From NCBI RefSeq assembly GCF_004551525.1, contig NZ_SATR01000011.1, forward strand, positions 1-64,000: a stretch of 64,000 nucleotides of DNA, written 5' to 3'. Origin of the DNA: Vibrio ouci. GTDB taxonomy: Bacteria > Pseudomonadota > Gammaproteobacteria > Enterobacterales > Vibrionaceae. Of this stretch, positions 1 through 8,825 are shown piece by piece (positions within the stretch are counted from its first letter, which is position 1; each line of letters begins with the position of its first letter). A program made the position numbers and the translations under genes. The notes under the pieces are model-generated. The model was not told where the DNA came from and searched no databases. It saw nothing but the letters and a program-made list of their open reading frames with translations.

Positions 1-42
1 AATCAAGCTCAAGCAAATGCGAGAAAGCGTCAGCCATTTCAT
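1..42 (-). CDS. Possible 5' end of a gene downstream of aroC (partial)
   Basis: A minus-strand reading frame opens at an ATG at 42-40 and runs off the window edge. Its first residues (MKWLTLSRICLSLI) look like the start of a membrane or exported protein. A second ATG at 37-35 opens another frame. No strong ribosome binding site is visible. Only 14 codons are present, so this is a guess from position after aroC and hydrophobicity; no function is assigned. Confidence 0.25.
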   Translation of the reverse strand, partial: MKWLTLSRICLSLI

Positions 43-52
43 TTTACCAGAC

Positions 53-93
53 AAAAGAAAGGACCGAACGTTTCCACGTTCAGTCCTCTTTGT
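53..93 (-). terminator. Hairpin after aroC
   Basis: Inverted repeat GGACcGAACGT (61-71) / ACGTTCaGTCC (76-86) with loop ttcc and one mismatch. On the minus strand it is followed by a T-rich stretch (TTTCTTTTG). It lies downstream of aroC and probably ends that transcript. A second short palindrome, ATAAGCG-ttag-CGCTTAT, lies at 117-134. Confidence 0.55.
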
Positions 94-182
94 TCCGGCC
101 AAATATCCGTTTAGGTATAAGCGTTAGCGCTTATCCGAATGGCATTACGACACATGGTCGGGGCTTTTCATTGTGGATTCGA

Positions 183-1268
183 TTAAATCTTTGGCGTTTC
201 AGTCGTCACACCATGGTTTTGACCACGATGACGTAGCAAATGGTCAAGTACAACAATCGCCAGCATTGCTTCTGCGATTGGCACCGCTCGAATGCCTACA
301 CATGGGTCGTGACGACCTTTAGTAATCAGCTGAGTCGACTCACCGTCACGGGTAATCGTTTCACCCGGAACCGTAATACTCGACGTTGGCTTAAGGGCAA
401 TGTTCGCTACGATATCTTGGCCAGTAGAAATACCGCCTAAGATGCCACCAGCGTGGTTACTTGCAAAACCATCTGGCGTTAGCTCGTCACGATGTTGGCT
501 GCCTTTTTGGCTCACCACATCAAAACCATCGCCAATCTCAACTCCTTTCACCGCATTGATGCTCATTAGTGCATGGGCGATATCAGCGTCAAGACGATCA
601 AATACAGGCTCACCTAAACCAACAGGTACGTTAGTCGCAACCACTTGCAGCTTCGCACCGATTGAGTCGCCTTGCTTTTTAAGGTCACGAATCAATTGGT
701 CCAACGCATCGACTTTATCGACATCAGGGCAGAAGAATGGGTTGTTTTCGATCTCATCCCAATCCACTTTATCAATCGCAACATCACCCATTTGAGATAA
801 GTAGGCACGAATCTCAACACCAAACTCTTGCTTAAGGTATTTCTTAGCCACAGAGCCTGCCGCAACACGCATTGCCGTTTCACGCGCTGAAGAACGACCG
901 CCGCCGCGATAATCACGCACACCATATTTCTGGTGATAAGTGTAATCAGCATGACCCGGACGGAATTTATCTTTGATTTCAGAATAATCTTTTGAACGTT
1001 GATCGGTGTTTTCGATCAATAGGCCGATTGAAGTACCTGTGGTTTTACCTTCAAAAATACCAGAAAGAATTTTCACTTCATCTGGTTCACGGCGAGCGGT
1101 GGTATAACGAGAGGTGCCTGGGCGACGGCGATCTAGGTCAATTTGAATATCCGCTTCTGTGATTTCAAGACCCGGAGGACATCCGTCGATAATACATCCT
1201 AGTGCGATACCATGACTTTCCCCGAATGTCGTCACTCGGAAATGTTGTCCGATACTGTTTCCTGCCAT
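183..1268 (-). CDS. aroC: Chorismate synthase
   Basis: Catalyses the last shikimate-pathway step: anti-elimination of phosphate from 5-enolpyruvylshikimate-3-phosphate to give chorismate, using reduced FMN, in the cytoplasm. At 361 residues the length is normal for bacterial AroC. The family signatures are GESHG (16-20), [14 protein letters not shown] (103-116) and [10 protein letters not shown] (122-131), which line the FMN and substrate site. It follows prmB on the same strand, an arrangement common in gamma-proteobacteria. A 215-bp gap with a strong terminator separates the two, so aroC probably has its own promoter. Identity is secure. Confidence 0.97.
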   Translation of the reverse strand: MAGNSIGQHFRVTTFGESHGIALGCIIDGCPPGLEITEADIQIDLDRRRPGTSRYTTARREPDEVKILSGIFEGKTTGTSIGLLIENTDQRSKDYSEIKDKFRPGHADYTYHQKYGVRDYRGGGRSSARETAMRVAAGSVAKKYLKQEFGVEIRAYLSQMGDVAIDKVDWDEIENNPFFCPDVDKVDALDQLIRDLKKQGDSIGAKLQVVATNVPVGLGEPVFDRLDADIAHALMSINAVKGVEIGDGFDVVSQKGSQHRDELTPDGFASNHAGGILGGISTGQDIVANIALKPTSSITVPGETITRDGESTQLITKGRHDPCVGIRAVPIAEAMLAIVVLDHLLRHRGQNHGVTTETPKI

Positions 1269-1414
1269 TACTTCCTCAAACTTTTATCGCTTAAGCACAC
1301 CATTTCATGTGTACATTTCGCTTTACACTTTAATTGTTCGTAAATTCATAGTCGCCTTATTGCGGTTTGATGTAAACCCCTAATCACCAACTATTTTGCT
1401 TTTTGACCCGCATA

Positions 1415-1459
1415 AAAAACGCCAAGCCGATTTATCGCTAAATCAAGGCTTGGCGTTTT
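1415..1459 (-). terminator. Rho-independent terminator of prmB
   Basis: Long stem AAAACGCCAAGCC / GGCTTGGCGTTTT, extended inward by GATTTA-tcgc-TAAATC with a two-A bulge. On the minus strand it ends in a run of T. It lies 25 bp after the prmB stop codon and just upstream of the aroC promoter region. Confidence 0.85.
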
Positions 1460-1483
1460 ATTTACTCTACGAGAGCTTCGTAA

Positions 1484-2416
1484 TTAGTCTTTGTAGATAG
1501 AAAACTCTGCCGCGTGTTCCAGCATTTGCTCACGAGTCAGCATAAATACGCCGTGACCACCGTTTTCGAACTCAATCCAAGTGAATGGAATGTGCGGGTA
1601 TTGTTCCATCATGTGAACCATAGAGTTACCCACTTCACAGATAAGGATACCGCTGTCAGTTAAGTAATCGGGTGCATTTGCCAGAATACGGCGAACCAGT
1701 TTCAGGCCATCTGTACCTGCCGCTAAACCTAGCTCAGGTTCGTGCGTGAACTCGTCTGGTAGGCTGTTCATGTCTTCTTCGTCCACGTATGGCGGGTTAG
1801 ACACGATGATGTTGTACTTCTCTTTTGGCAGATCACGGAACAGGTCAGAACGGATAGGGAAAACTTGTTGTTCCATGCCATGGTCTTGAACGTTTTGCTC
1901 AGCGACTTGCAGTGCGTCGGTTGAAATATCAATCGCGTCAACTTCAGCGTCAGGGAAAGCGTGCGCACAAGCAATCGCAATACAGCCACTGCCCGTACAT
2001 AGGTCCATGATGCGTGTTGGCTCTTCCACTAACCAAGGTTGGAATTCTGCTTGAATCAATTCACCAATTGGCGAGCGAGGCACAAGAACACGTTCATCAA
2101 CAAAGAACTCAAGGCCACAGAACCAAGCTTTGTTGGTTAGGTATGCTGTTGGAGTGCGCTCATTAATACGCTTCACAACACGCTCAACGATACGCATACG
2201 CTCGCTCGTAGTTAGGCGTGAATTCAGTACATGTGGAGGCACATCGATTGGTAGGTATAGTGTCGGCAGGATCAGCTGAACCGCTTCATCCCAAGCATTA
2301 TCAGTACCGTGACCATAAAAAAGGTTCGCGGCATTGAAACGGCTTACCGTCCAACGAATCATATCTTGAAGCGAGTGAAGTTCTGATACTGCTTCTTCTA
2401 CAAAAATCTTATCCAA
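1484..2416 (-). CDS. prmB: Ribosomal protein L3 N5-glutamine methyltransferase
   Basis: Methylates the side-chain amide of a glutamine in ribosomal protein L3 using S-adenosylmethionine. The 310 residues have an N-terminal helical region and a class I Rossmann methyltransferase core. The SAM-binding loop is [11 protein letters not shown] (138-148) and the Gln-binding motif NPPY is at 207-210, which defines the PrmB/PrmC (HemK) group. The neighbours aroC and smrB identify it as PrmB; PrmC usually sits by prfA. It is divergent from smrB, with 62 bp between the two starts that must hold both promoters. Confidence 0.95.
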   Translation of the reverse strand: MDKIFVEEAVSELHSLQDMIRWTVSRFNAANLFYGHGTDNAWDEAVQLILPTLYLPIDVPPHVLNSRLTTSERMRIVERVVKRINERTPTAYLTNKAWFCGLEFFVDERVLVPRSPIGELIQAEFQPWLVEEPTRIMDLCTGSGCIAIACAHAFPDAEVDAIDISTDALQVAEQNVQDHGMEQQVFPIRSDLFRDLPKEKYNIIVSNPPYVDEEDMNSLPDEFTHEPELGLAAGTDGLKLVRRILANAPDYLTDSGILICEVGNSMVHMMEQYPHIPFTWIEFENGGHGVFMLTREQMLEHAAEFSIYKD

Positions 2417-2478
2417 AATTGCCTCCGAAAAGCGCTACAATACTGCTAATTGCATTTATACATATTAAATTTAGTCCC

Positions 2479-3009
2479 ATGAGCAAAAAAGACACCGATA
2501 TGGATGATGACTTCGCCCTTTTTAGGGATGCAGTACAAGGCGTAAAAAAGTTGTCACAGGATACCATAGTCCAGCAACCAAAAAAAAACAGTAAGCAAAA
2601 AGAAATTACCCGTACTGCCCGTGAAGCAAGCGATACGGAGTTTTATTTCTCTGATGAGTTCGTACCTCTTCTCAATGAGGAAGGTCCGACTCGTTATGCG
2701 CGTGATGATGTCTCAACTTATGAGGTGAAGCGCCTGCGTCGTGGCGTCTATGTTCCGGATGTGTTCTTAGATATGCACGGCATGACCCAGCAAGAGGCTA
2801 AACGAGAATTAGGCTCGATGATCGCTTACTGTATTAAGAATGAAATTTCTTGTGCTTGTGTTCAGCACGGGATTGGTAAACACATCCTTAAGCAGAAGGC
2901 CCCGCTTTGGTTGGCTCAGCACCCTGATGTGATGGCTTTCCACCAAGCGCCGCTTGAGTTTGGTGGTGATGGTGCCTTATTGGTGTTGCTCTCAATTCCA
3001 GAAAAGTAA
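2479..3009 (+). CDS. smrB: Smr-domain ribosome rescue endonuclease SmrB
   Basis: SmrB cleaves mRNA at the 5' edge of collided ribosomes to start rescue. The start chosen is the ATG at 2479 (MSKKDTDMDDDF), giving 176 residues; the frame extends upstream but only into the prmB promoter region. The N-terminal half is charged and probably disordered, with the family's acidic DDDFALF segment near residues 9-15. The Smr domain follows from about residue 95, with LDMHG (97-101) and HGIGKH (130-135), the presumed nucleolytic motifs. It is divergent from prmB, the standard arrangement in Vibrio. Confidence 0.92.
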   Translation: MSKKDTDMDDDFALFRDAVQGVKKLSQDTIVQQPKKNSKQKEITRTAREASDTEFYFSDEFVPLLNEEGPTRYARDDVSTYEVKRLRRGVYVPDVFLDMHGMTQQEAKRELGSMIAYCIKNEISCACVQHGIGKHILKQKAPLWLAQHPDVMAFHQAPLEFGGDGALLVLLSIPEK

Positions 3010-3022
3010 CCGGATCATCGTC

Positions 3023-3300
3023 AAGAGATTCCCTACTCACTCCTTCGTCGTTCTATGGAATGACAGCTATCAAAAGCCTCGTCATCCTCAAGAGTGAGGT
3101 ACGAACGAGTTGGGGATCTCTTACAGTAAGTCAAAAACCTTAAAGAATCCCAGCCCGCTCCTTCGTCGTTCTATGGAATGACAACTATCAAAGCCTCGTC
3201 ATCCTCAAGAGTGAGGTACGAACGAATTGGGGATCTCTTACAACAAGTCAAAAACCTTTATAGATTCCCAACTCACTCCTTTGGCGTTCTATGGAATACT
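3023..3300. repeat. Cluster of palindromic intergenic repeats
   Basis: The 301 bp between smrB and flhB hold no gene. They contain alternating half-elements of two kinds: GAGATTCCCTACTCACTCC... ending in GGAATGAC (3025-3064, 3145-3182, 3263-3298), and the near-complementary GTCATCCTCAAGAGTGAGG... ending in GGGGATCTCT (3081-3121, 3198-3238). The halves fold on each other, and a conserved spacer (about 20 nt, ending in GTCAAAAACCTT) lies between a right half and the following left half. A full unit of the same family lies at 49955-50057. A short frame inside the cluster is not credible as a gene. Confidence 0.85.
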
Positions 3301-3310
3301 AGAAGTATTC

Positions 3311-4441
3311 CTACTTCCTTAGATCAGGAGGAATTGGCAACTCAGACGTCTTCAAGTTCGGACGCTGACCGCCTTTCTTACGGTATTGCTTAAGCTGGAA
3401 CACATACGCCAGAATTTGCGCCACAGCAGTAAATAGGCCATCGGGGATCTCTTGCTCAAGCTCGGTTGAGTGATACAAAGCACGAGCCAAAGGTGGCGCG
3501 GGGATGACGTAAATATCATGTTCGCGAGCAACTTCCCTAATTTTCAGCGCCATATGGTCAGTACCTTTGGCCACCACAATCGGCGCTTTATCAGTATCTT
3601 GCTTATAGCGCAGTGCGACAGAGAAGTGCTCCGGGTTGGTAACGATAACATCGGCTTGCGGCACTTCTGCCATCATTCGGCGCTGAGCAGCTTCACGCTG
3701 AAGCATACGAATACGGCCTTTCACTTCCGGCTTACCTTCCGTTTCTTTGTATTCGTCTTTGACCTCTTGTTTGGTCATTTTTAATTGGTCTGCGTGTTGC
3801 CAAATTTGGAAAGGGATATCAATCGCAGCCACAATCAACAGCGTACAGCTGATCAACAGAATGAAGTTGAGCAAAATATCCAGCGCATGGAAGATGTTCT
3901 GCGGATAGACATCCATACTGAGTTGAAACAAATCTTCTCGCGCCGCACTTATCAGATAAAAGGCCATGCCAGAGACCAGAGCCACTTTCAAAATTGATTT
4001 GATTAGCTCAACCCAACTCTGCATCCCTACCATACGTTTTAGGCCACTGAGTGGGTTCATCTTAGAGGCTTTCGGCATCGCCGCTTCTACAGAAAAACTG
4101 ACACCACCAACCCCTGCTGCGCCTACCACTGCGGCAACGAACAGCGTGACAAGAATCAGCAACAAAGGAAGGATCAAACTGCCCATGGAGCCAACGACGA
4201 TATCAAACAGCTTCACATGATCGAATATTTCTTCACGAGATAGGGAGAATAGCCGTCCCATTACGGTAAATAACGCGCGCGCGAGACTCTCACCGAACCA
4301 CATCAGTGCGATTGAGCCTACTACCAGTACAGAAACCGACGCTAACTCTTTTGACCTTGCAACCTGCCCTTTTTCTCGAGCCTGTTGCAAGCGTCTGGGC
4401 GTGGCGTCTTCTGTGCGTTCTTGACCGTCTGACTCTGCCAT
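3311..4441 (-). CDS. flhB: Flagellar export switch protein FlhB
   Basis: Inner-membrane component of the flagellar type III export gate; it sets the switch from rod/hook to filament substrates. The 376 residues contain an N-terminal charged segment, four membrane helices (about 30-220) and a cytoplasmic C-terminal domain. The self-cleavage site normally reads NPTH; here it is NPEH at residues 269-272, so the cleaved Asn-Pro pair is intact but the third residue is changed. It is the last gene of the fliE-flhB series, 8 bp after fliR. flhA is not in the window. Confidence 0.96.
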   Translation of the reverse strand: MAESDGQERTEDATPRRLQQAREKGQVARSKELASVSVLVVGSIALMWFGESLARALFTVMGRLFSLSREEIFDHVKLFDIVVGSMGSLILPLLLILVTLFVAAVVGAAGVGGVSFSVEAAMPKASKMNPLSGLKRMVGMQSWVELIKSILKVALVSGMAFYLISAAREDLFQLSMDVYPQNIFHALDILLNFILLISCTLLIVAAIDIPFQIWQHADQLKMTKQEVKDEYKETEGKPEVKGRIRMLQREAAQRRMMAEVPQADVIVTNPEHFSVALRYKQDTDKAPIVVAKGTDHMALKIREVAREHDIYVIPAPPLARALYHSTELEQEIPDGLFTAVAQILAYVFQLKQYRKKGGQRPNLKTSELPIPPDLRK

Positions 4442-4449
4442 TCAGCCTC

Positions 4450-5232
4450 CTAACAATCTAGCCTAATAAATTGGCAAATTTGCTGTTCGCCCTGTACCCA
4501 GAATAGTTCATAGTGATTGTATAAACCGGCGACAAGGTACCAACAGATCAATAGACCAACCATCAAGGCAAACGCGAAACCCAGTGAGAAAATGTTTAGC
4601 TGCGGCGCCGCACGAGTCATAACACCAAAGGAAAGGTTGATAGTCAGCAGCGCGATAATGCCTGACAGTGACATACTCAACGCAACTTTAAACATGATGC
4701 CTAGCCACAACGCTAGCTCTCTAAAATCAACCGTCGTGAGTGAACCTGTACCAATTGGCAGCGATTTAAAGCTCATTACTACCAGCATGATCATTTTCAA
4801 GTGACCATCGGTCGTCAAAAAGAACAGCGTTGAGAGGAACATAAATAGCTGACCAAGCAAGGGCGTATTCTGCCCGTTCGCCGGGTCAACCATTGAGGCG
4901 AAACCTAAGCTCGACTGCATACCTAGAATTTGACCCAAGATAACAAAGGTTTGGATCATAAATTGAGTCACAGTGCCCATCGCGACACCGATAATAATTT
5001 GCTCAAGCAAGGTCATAAACCCAGCAAAAGAGAGCAATTCAATCGTATCAGGGACCGCTGGGATAGCGGGCATCACAGCAAAGGTGATCGCCAAGCCCAA
5101 ATAGAGACGAACACGAGTAGAGACAAAACGAGCCCCTGTTACCGACATCACCATCAGCATTGCCGCAATACGGGTATAAGGCCAAAAATAATTGGCTATC
5201 CAGTCTAGTATTAGCGTCGCCGGATATTCCAT
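4450..5232 (-). CDS. fliR: Flagellar export gate protein FliR
   Basis: Polytopic protein of the FliPQR export gate in the MS-ring pore. At 260 residues with several hydrophobic segments, it matches the usual length of the family. Recognised from its sequence and from the conserved fliP-fliQ-fliR-flhB order. Its start lies 8 bp after the fliQ stop codon, so it is co-transcribed and probably translationally coupled. Confidence 0.95.
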   Translation of the reverse strand: MEYPATLILDWIANYFWPYTRIAAMLMVMSVTGARFVSTRVRLYLGLAITFAVMPAIPAVPDTIELLSFAGFMTLLEQIIIGVAMGTVTQFMIQTFVILGQILGMQSSLGFASMVDPANGQNTPLLGQLFMFLSTLFFLTTDGHLKMIMLVVMSFKSLPIGTGSLTTVDFRELALWLGIMFKVALSMSLSGIIALLTINLSFGVMTRAAPQLNIFSLGFAFALMVGLLICWYLVAGLYNHYELFWVQGEQQICQFIRLDC

Positions 5233-5240
5233 AACGAACC

Positions 5241-5510
5241 CTAGTAAAGGACCTGAGGCAGGCGCTCAATCATGCTAAAGAAAAACTCCATCAAGATTTG
5301 TGTCATCCAGTGAGCAAATAGCATCAGAGCAAGTAATGTCACTATTAGACGTGGCAAGAAACTCAACGTTTGTTCGTTGATTGAGGTCGCCGCTTGGAAG
5401 ATCGCCACCACTAAACCGATAAGTAAGCTGGGAATAATGATTGCGCACACCATGATGAGAACCATCCATAGTGCATCACGAAACAACTCAACAAACATTT
5501 CAGGAGTCAT
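5241..5510 (-). CDS. fliQ: Flagellar export gate protein FliQ
   Basis: Small (89-residue) two-helix membrane protein of the FliPQR export gate. The sequence MTPEMFVELFRDALWMVL and the motif FQAATSINEQTLSF (about 39-52) are characteristic of FliQ. It lies 13 bp after fliP and 8 bp before fliR. Confidence 0.96.
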   Translation of the reverse strand: MTPEMFVELFRDALWMVLIMVCAIIIPSLLIGLVVAIFQAATSINEQTLSFLPRLIVTLLALMLFAHWMTQILMEFFFSMIERLPQVLY

Positions 5511-5523
5511 AGATTCTCTCCCG

Positions 5524-6402
5524 TCACAAGGCGAAACTGCCGGCCAATGTCGACAGTATCAAGTTCCAGCCATCCACCAGCACAAACAGCATCAGTTTAA
5601 ACGGTAGCGATACAATCATTGGTGAAAGCATCATCATACCCATCGCCATCAATACCGATGCCACCACCAAGTCGATAACTAAGAAAGGCAAGAACAACAT
5701 AAAGCCAATCTGGAAGGCGGTTTTGAGTTCTGAAGTGATGAAAGCAGGAATCAACACAGCCATGGATACATCTTCAGGCGCTGTCGCTGTCGAGCCTGAA
5801 ATATTGACGAAGGTTTCTAAATCTTTGACTCGCGTCTGCTTGAGCATGAAATCTTTCATTGGGATCTGCGCGAGGTCAAACGCTTGGCGCGCGGAAATCT
5901 GCTCATTAATGTATGGCTGAATCGCATCATCATTAATCTTGTTTAACACCGGAGACATGATAAAGAAGGTCAAGAAGATTGCGATACCGATAATCACCTG
6001 ATTGGATGGTGTTTGCTGTAGACCCATCGCCTGACGAAGAATCGACATGACCACCACAATACGAGTAAAGGACGTCATCAAGATAACCATCGCAGGCAAG
6101 AAGCCCAGCATGGTCATCAGTGCCAAGATTTGCAGGTTTACTGAATAATCTTCACTGCCATCTGGGTTGGTCGTCATGGTGAATGCAGGTACACCGCCAC
6201 CTCCGCCACCCACTAAGCTACTGGTCGAGATGGTTTTTGCCGCGCCTTGCTCACGCTCCATTGCTGACACAGTGACAGAGCTACCCGGCGCAGCATTGTC
6301 AGGTACTGGTGTCGCTAGCTCTTCTTGTGCAAAAGAGAACGCGGAGAACATCAGGATAAAAAGCGTCAGGCAAAGTGACACTATCTTATTGGTTTTTATC
6401 AT
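5524..6402 (-). CDS. fliP: Flagellar export gate protein FliP
   Basis: Core pore protein of the export gate; five FliP, four FliQ and one FliR are known to form the channel. The 292 residues begin with a cleavable signal peptide (about 1-25, ending FSFA). A roughly 60-residue low-complexity periplasmic stretch with GGGGGG follows, then the conserved region with [21 protein letters not shown] (about 111-131) and the C-terminal membrane helices. The N-terminal extension makes it longer than the E. coli protein. Its start overlaps the fliO end by 17 bp. Confidence 0.96.
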   Translation of the reverse strand: MIKTNKIVSLCLTLFILMFSAFSFAQEELATPVPDNAAPGSSVTVSAMEREQGAAKTISTSSLVGGGGGGVPAFTMTTNPDGSEDYSVNLQILALMTMLGFLPAMVILMTSFTRIVVVMSILRQAMGLQQTPSNQVIIGIAIFLTFFIMSPVLNKINDDAIQPYINEQISARQAFDLAQIPMKDFMLKQTRVKDLETFVNISGSTATAPEDVSMAVLIPAFITSELKTAFQIGFMLFLPFLVIDLVVASVLMAMGMMMLSPMIVSLPFKLMLFVLVDGWNLILSTLAGSFAL

Positions 6403-6790
6403 TCTTTCTTAATAGCTGAGTCAATTGATTGGCAAACGGACTTGCAGCCATCTCCTCCTGAGATAAAGGTTTATCCAGTTTTGAGATCAATTGGATGGAT
6501 TGAGCTGTCACTCCAACCAAAAATTGTTCTTCTCCGGCCTGTACAATCATGATTCGCTCACGGTTGCCCAATGCTATTTGCCTTACAACACTTAATCCCT
6601 TTTGATTAACCATTGCAGGCACACGCATTCTATTAAGCAGCCAAGCCAAAAATAAAATGAAGGCAATAACGAACAAGAGCGACCCAAAAGTGGTCGCCCA
6701 GTCTAATTGAGTGCCTGGAGCGGCAGCCATTACGGAAGGTGATATCAAAGCTAGAGGAAAAAGTAAGTACTCCTTAACTTTAAACGTCAT
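6386..6790 (-). CDS. fliO: Flagellar export assembly protein FliO
   Basis: FliO is a small membrane scaffold that helps assemble the FliP ring. The 134 residues have an N-terminal signal-like hydrophobic stretch (about 9-23), one clear membrane helix (about 36-51) ending in LLNRMR, and a cytoplasmic tail. Sequence conservation in this family is low; the assignment rests on topology and on the position between fliN and fliP, overlapping fliP by 17 bp. Confidence 0.92.
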   Translation of the reverse strand: MTFKVKEYLLFPLALISPSVMAAAPGTQLDWATTFGSLLFVIAFILFLAWLLNRMRVPAMVNQKGLSVVRQIALGNRERIMIVQAGEEQFLVGVTAQSIQLISKLDKPLSQEEMAASPFANQLTQLLRKNDKNQ

Positions 6791-6803
6791 ACTGTACCTT
6801 ACT

Positions 6804-7214
6804 TTATCGAAGCTTTTTAATACGCTCTGTTTGACTGATTACGTCTGTGAGACGAATACCAAACTTATCGTTGACGACAACCACTTCCCCGTGTGCAATC
6901 AAGGTACCGTTAACCAATACATCGAGAGACTCACCCGCTAAGCGCTCTAGCTCAACGACGGAACCTTGGTTCAGTTGCAATAAGTTACGAATACTGATTT
7001 GCGAACGGCCGACTTCCATCGAAATAGTGACCGGAATATCTAGAATGGTATCGAGCTTACGGCGCTCATCTTCTGAAATTGGAGACGAGGTATCTTCTAG
7101 CTCATCAAGCTGAGCATTCATCACTTCATCGACATCAATACTTGGTGCACTTGGATCTTCACCTAATGCGGCAGCCCATTCGTCCGCCAGCTTTTGGTCG
7201 TCACTCGGTTCCAT
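6804..7214 (-). CDS. fliN: Flagellar C-ring switch protein FliN
   Basis: Part of the cytoplasmic C-ring with FliM and FliG; it binds the export ATPase complex through FliH and takes part in rotational switching. The 136 residues have an acidic N-terminal extension (1-55) and a SpoA domain, with LDTILDIPVTISMEVG (53-68) and LLQLNQGSVVELERLAGE (77-94). It lies 21 bp after fliM and 13 bp before fliO. Confidence 0.96.
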   Translation of the reverse strand: MEPSDDQKLADEWAAALGEDPSAPSIDVDEVMNAQLDELEDTSSPISEDERRKLDTILDIPVTISMEVGRSQISIRNLLQLNQGSVVELERLAGESLDVLVNGTLIAHGEVVVVNDKFGIRLTDVISQTERIKKLR

Positions 7215-7235
7215 ACCTGTTACCTGTTATTCTCT

Positions 7236-8285
7236 TTAATCTTCAATTTCGCTATCGTCTTCTTCTAGCTCGGAAATAACATCCTTACCGAGGAAGGCGA
7301 TATCGGTTTTCACCACATCAGGGCGTTTAATTTTTTCTGAAACTTGTACCGCGAGCATCTCACCAGAACGCCCCATCTTGGTTCTAAACGTTGGCAGTTC
7401 TTCAACAAACATGGTGGCGTGCTCTGGCATGGTGATTGGGATAATGTCACCTGGCTGCAGCTCCATTAAGTCACGCAGCGAGATATCTTGCTCTAGCAAC
7501 TGTACGCGGAAGTTCACCGGTACATCCATGATCTCTTCACGAAGAGCCGTACTCCAACGAACGTCGGTTTCCATCTTATCTGACTGAACACCGGCATCGA
7601 GCAGTTCTCGAATCGGTTCAACCATTGAATATGGCATCACCACATGGAAGTCACCGCCGCCTCCGTCCACTTCAATGTGGAATGAACTGACAACAATCAC
7701 TTCGGTAGGGCTGACGATGTTAGCCATGCTTGGGTTAACTTCAGAGTCTAGATACTCAAACTCAACCCCCATTACCGGAGACCAAGCTTCTTTGTAGTCT
7801 TCGAAAACGATCTTCAGTAGTAGCTGAACAATTCGGCGCTCAGTCGGGGTAAATTCACGCCCTTCGATACGCGCATGGAATCGACCATCACCACCAAAGA
7901 AGTTTTCTACCAAAATGAAGACCAGTCGCGCTTCCATGGTGATCAACGCAGTACCTTTCAAAGGACGAAAACGTACCATGTTCAAACTAGTTGGAACGTA
8001 CAAGGTATTTTGGTATTCACCAAACTTCATCATTTGTACGCCGTTGATCGACACTTCTGCTGTTTTACGCAGCATATTAAATAGGCTGATCCGCATATGG
8101 CGGGCAAAGCGCTCGTTAATAAGCTCCAAGGTCGGCATTCGACCACGGACAATTCGATCTTGCGATGAAAAATCAAACTCGACGGCACTGGCGTCGGTGG
8201 GAGTTACATCCTCTTCCACCTCATCGACATCGTCGACACCATGTAAGAGTGCATCAATTTCATCTTGGCTTAATAAATCGGTCAC
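7236..8285 (-). CDS. fliM: Flagellar motor switch protein FliM
   Basis: C-ring protein that binds phosphorylated CheY and passes the signal to FliG. The 349 residues begin with the CheY-binding peptide LLSQDEIDALLHGV (4-17). The CheC-like middle domain follows (about 45-235), and then the C-terminal SpoA domain that pairs with FliN (about 255-325). The acidic tail (EEDDSEIED) is a small elaboration. It lies between fliL (7 bp) and fliN (21 bp). Confidence 0.97.
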   Translation of the reverse strand: MTDLLSQDEIDALLHGVDDVDEVEEDVTPTDASAVEFDFSSQDRIVRGRMPTLELINERFARHMRISLFNMLRKTAEVSINGVQMMKFGEYQNTLYVPTSLNMVRFRPLKGTALITMEARLVFILVENFFGGDGRFHARIEGREFTPTERRIVQLLLKIVFEDYKEAWSPVMGVEFEYLDSEVNPSMANIVSPTEVIVVSSFHIEVDGGGGDFHVVMPYSMVEPIRELLDAGVQSDKMETDVRWSTALREEIMDVPVNFRVQLLEQDISLRDLMELQPGDIIPITMPEHATMFVEELPTFRTKMGRSGEMLAVQVSEKIKRPDVVKTDIAFLGKDVISELEEDDSEIED

Positions 8286-8292
8286 TTAGCAC

Positions 8293-8790
8293 CTATTGCA
8301 TTACAAAATCGGTAAACAGTACACGTTCAATAACAGGCTGACCTACCGCACGATTTAAGCTTGCTTTAATATCGTCGGTCGCTTTATCGCGCAATTCAAC
8401 GCGCCCATTGACAGTTCTTAGCTGATCAACCGTCGCTGAAGCGAACGTACTAAGCAGCGAACTTTCAATCAATGGAGAATGGTAACGGGCAAGGTTTTCA
8501 TTTTCCGTACCACGAACCATGAGCTGTACTTTGATCTGCACCAAGCGATCTTTCTTATCGCCAGTGACATTAAACAAAAACGGTTGAGCAATATTAACAT
8601 AGGCTACCGGATCGGTCGGAGTAACCACTTCTTGCTGCGCTGCTTGTTGTGTTTCGGCAGCGTCATCAGAGCCCATCAAGAAAAAGGCAGCACCACCACC
8701 GCCAACTAACAAGACAACAACGGCAATAATGATGATCAGTAACTTGCTCTTCCCTTTCGGCGCTTCTGGTTCGATTTCTTCGACGGCCAT
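8293..8790 (-). CDS. fliL: Flagellar basal-body protein FliL
   Basis: Single-pass inner-membrane protein that surrounds and supports the stator. In Vibrio it is known to help PomAB work under load. The 165 residues have a short cytoplasmic N-terminus, a membrane helix (about 17-40, with GGGGAAFFLMG) and a periplasmic stomatin-like domain to the C-terminus. It is the first gene after fliK, with a 35-bp gap. Confidence 0.95.
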   Translation of the reverse strand: MAVEEIEPEAPKGKSKLLIIIIAVVVLLVGGGGAAFFLMGSDDAAETQQAAQQEVVTPTDPVAYVNIAQPFLFNVTGDKKDRLVQIKVQLMVRGTENENLARYHSPLIESSLLSTFASATVDQLRTVNGRVELRDKATDDIKASLNRAVGQPVIERVLFTDFVMQ

Positions 8791-8825
8791 AACTTAACGT
8801 TCTCTATTTATTTGTTTTTTACAGT

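Noticed and set aside
3178..3393. Plus-strand frame of 71 codons crossing the repeats into flhB
   Set aside because: It consists of the palindromic repeat and antisense flhB sequence, with no protein-like composition and no ribosome binding site.
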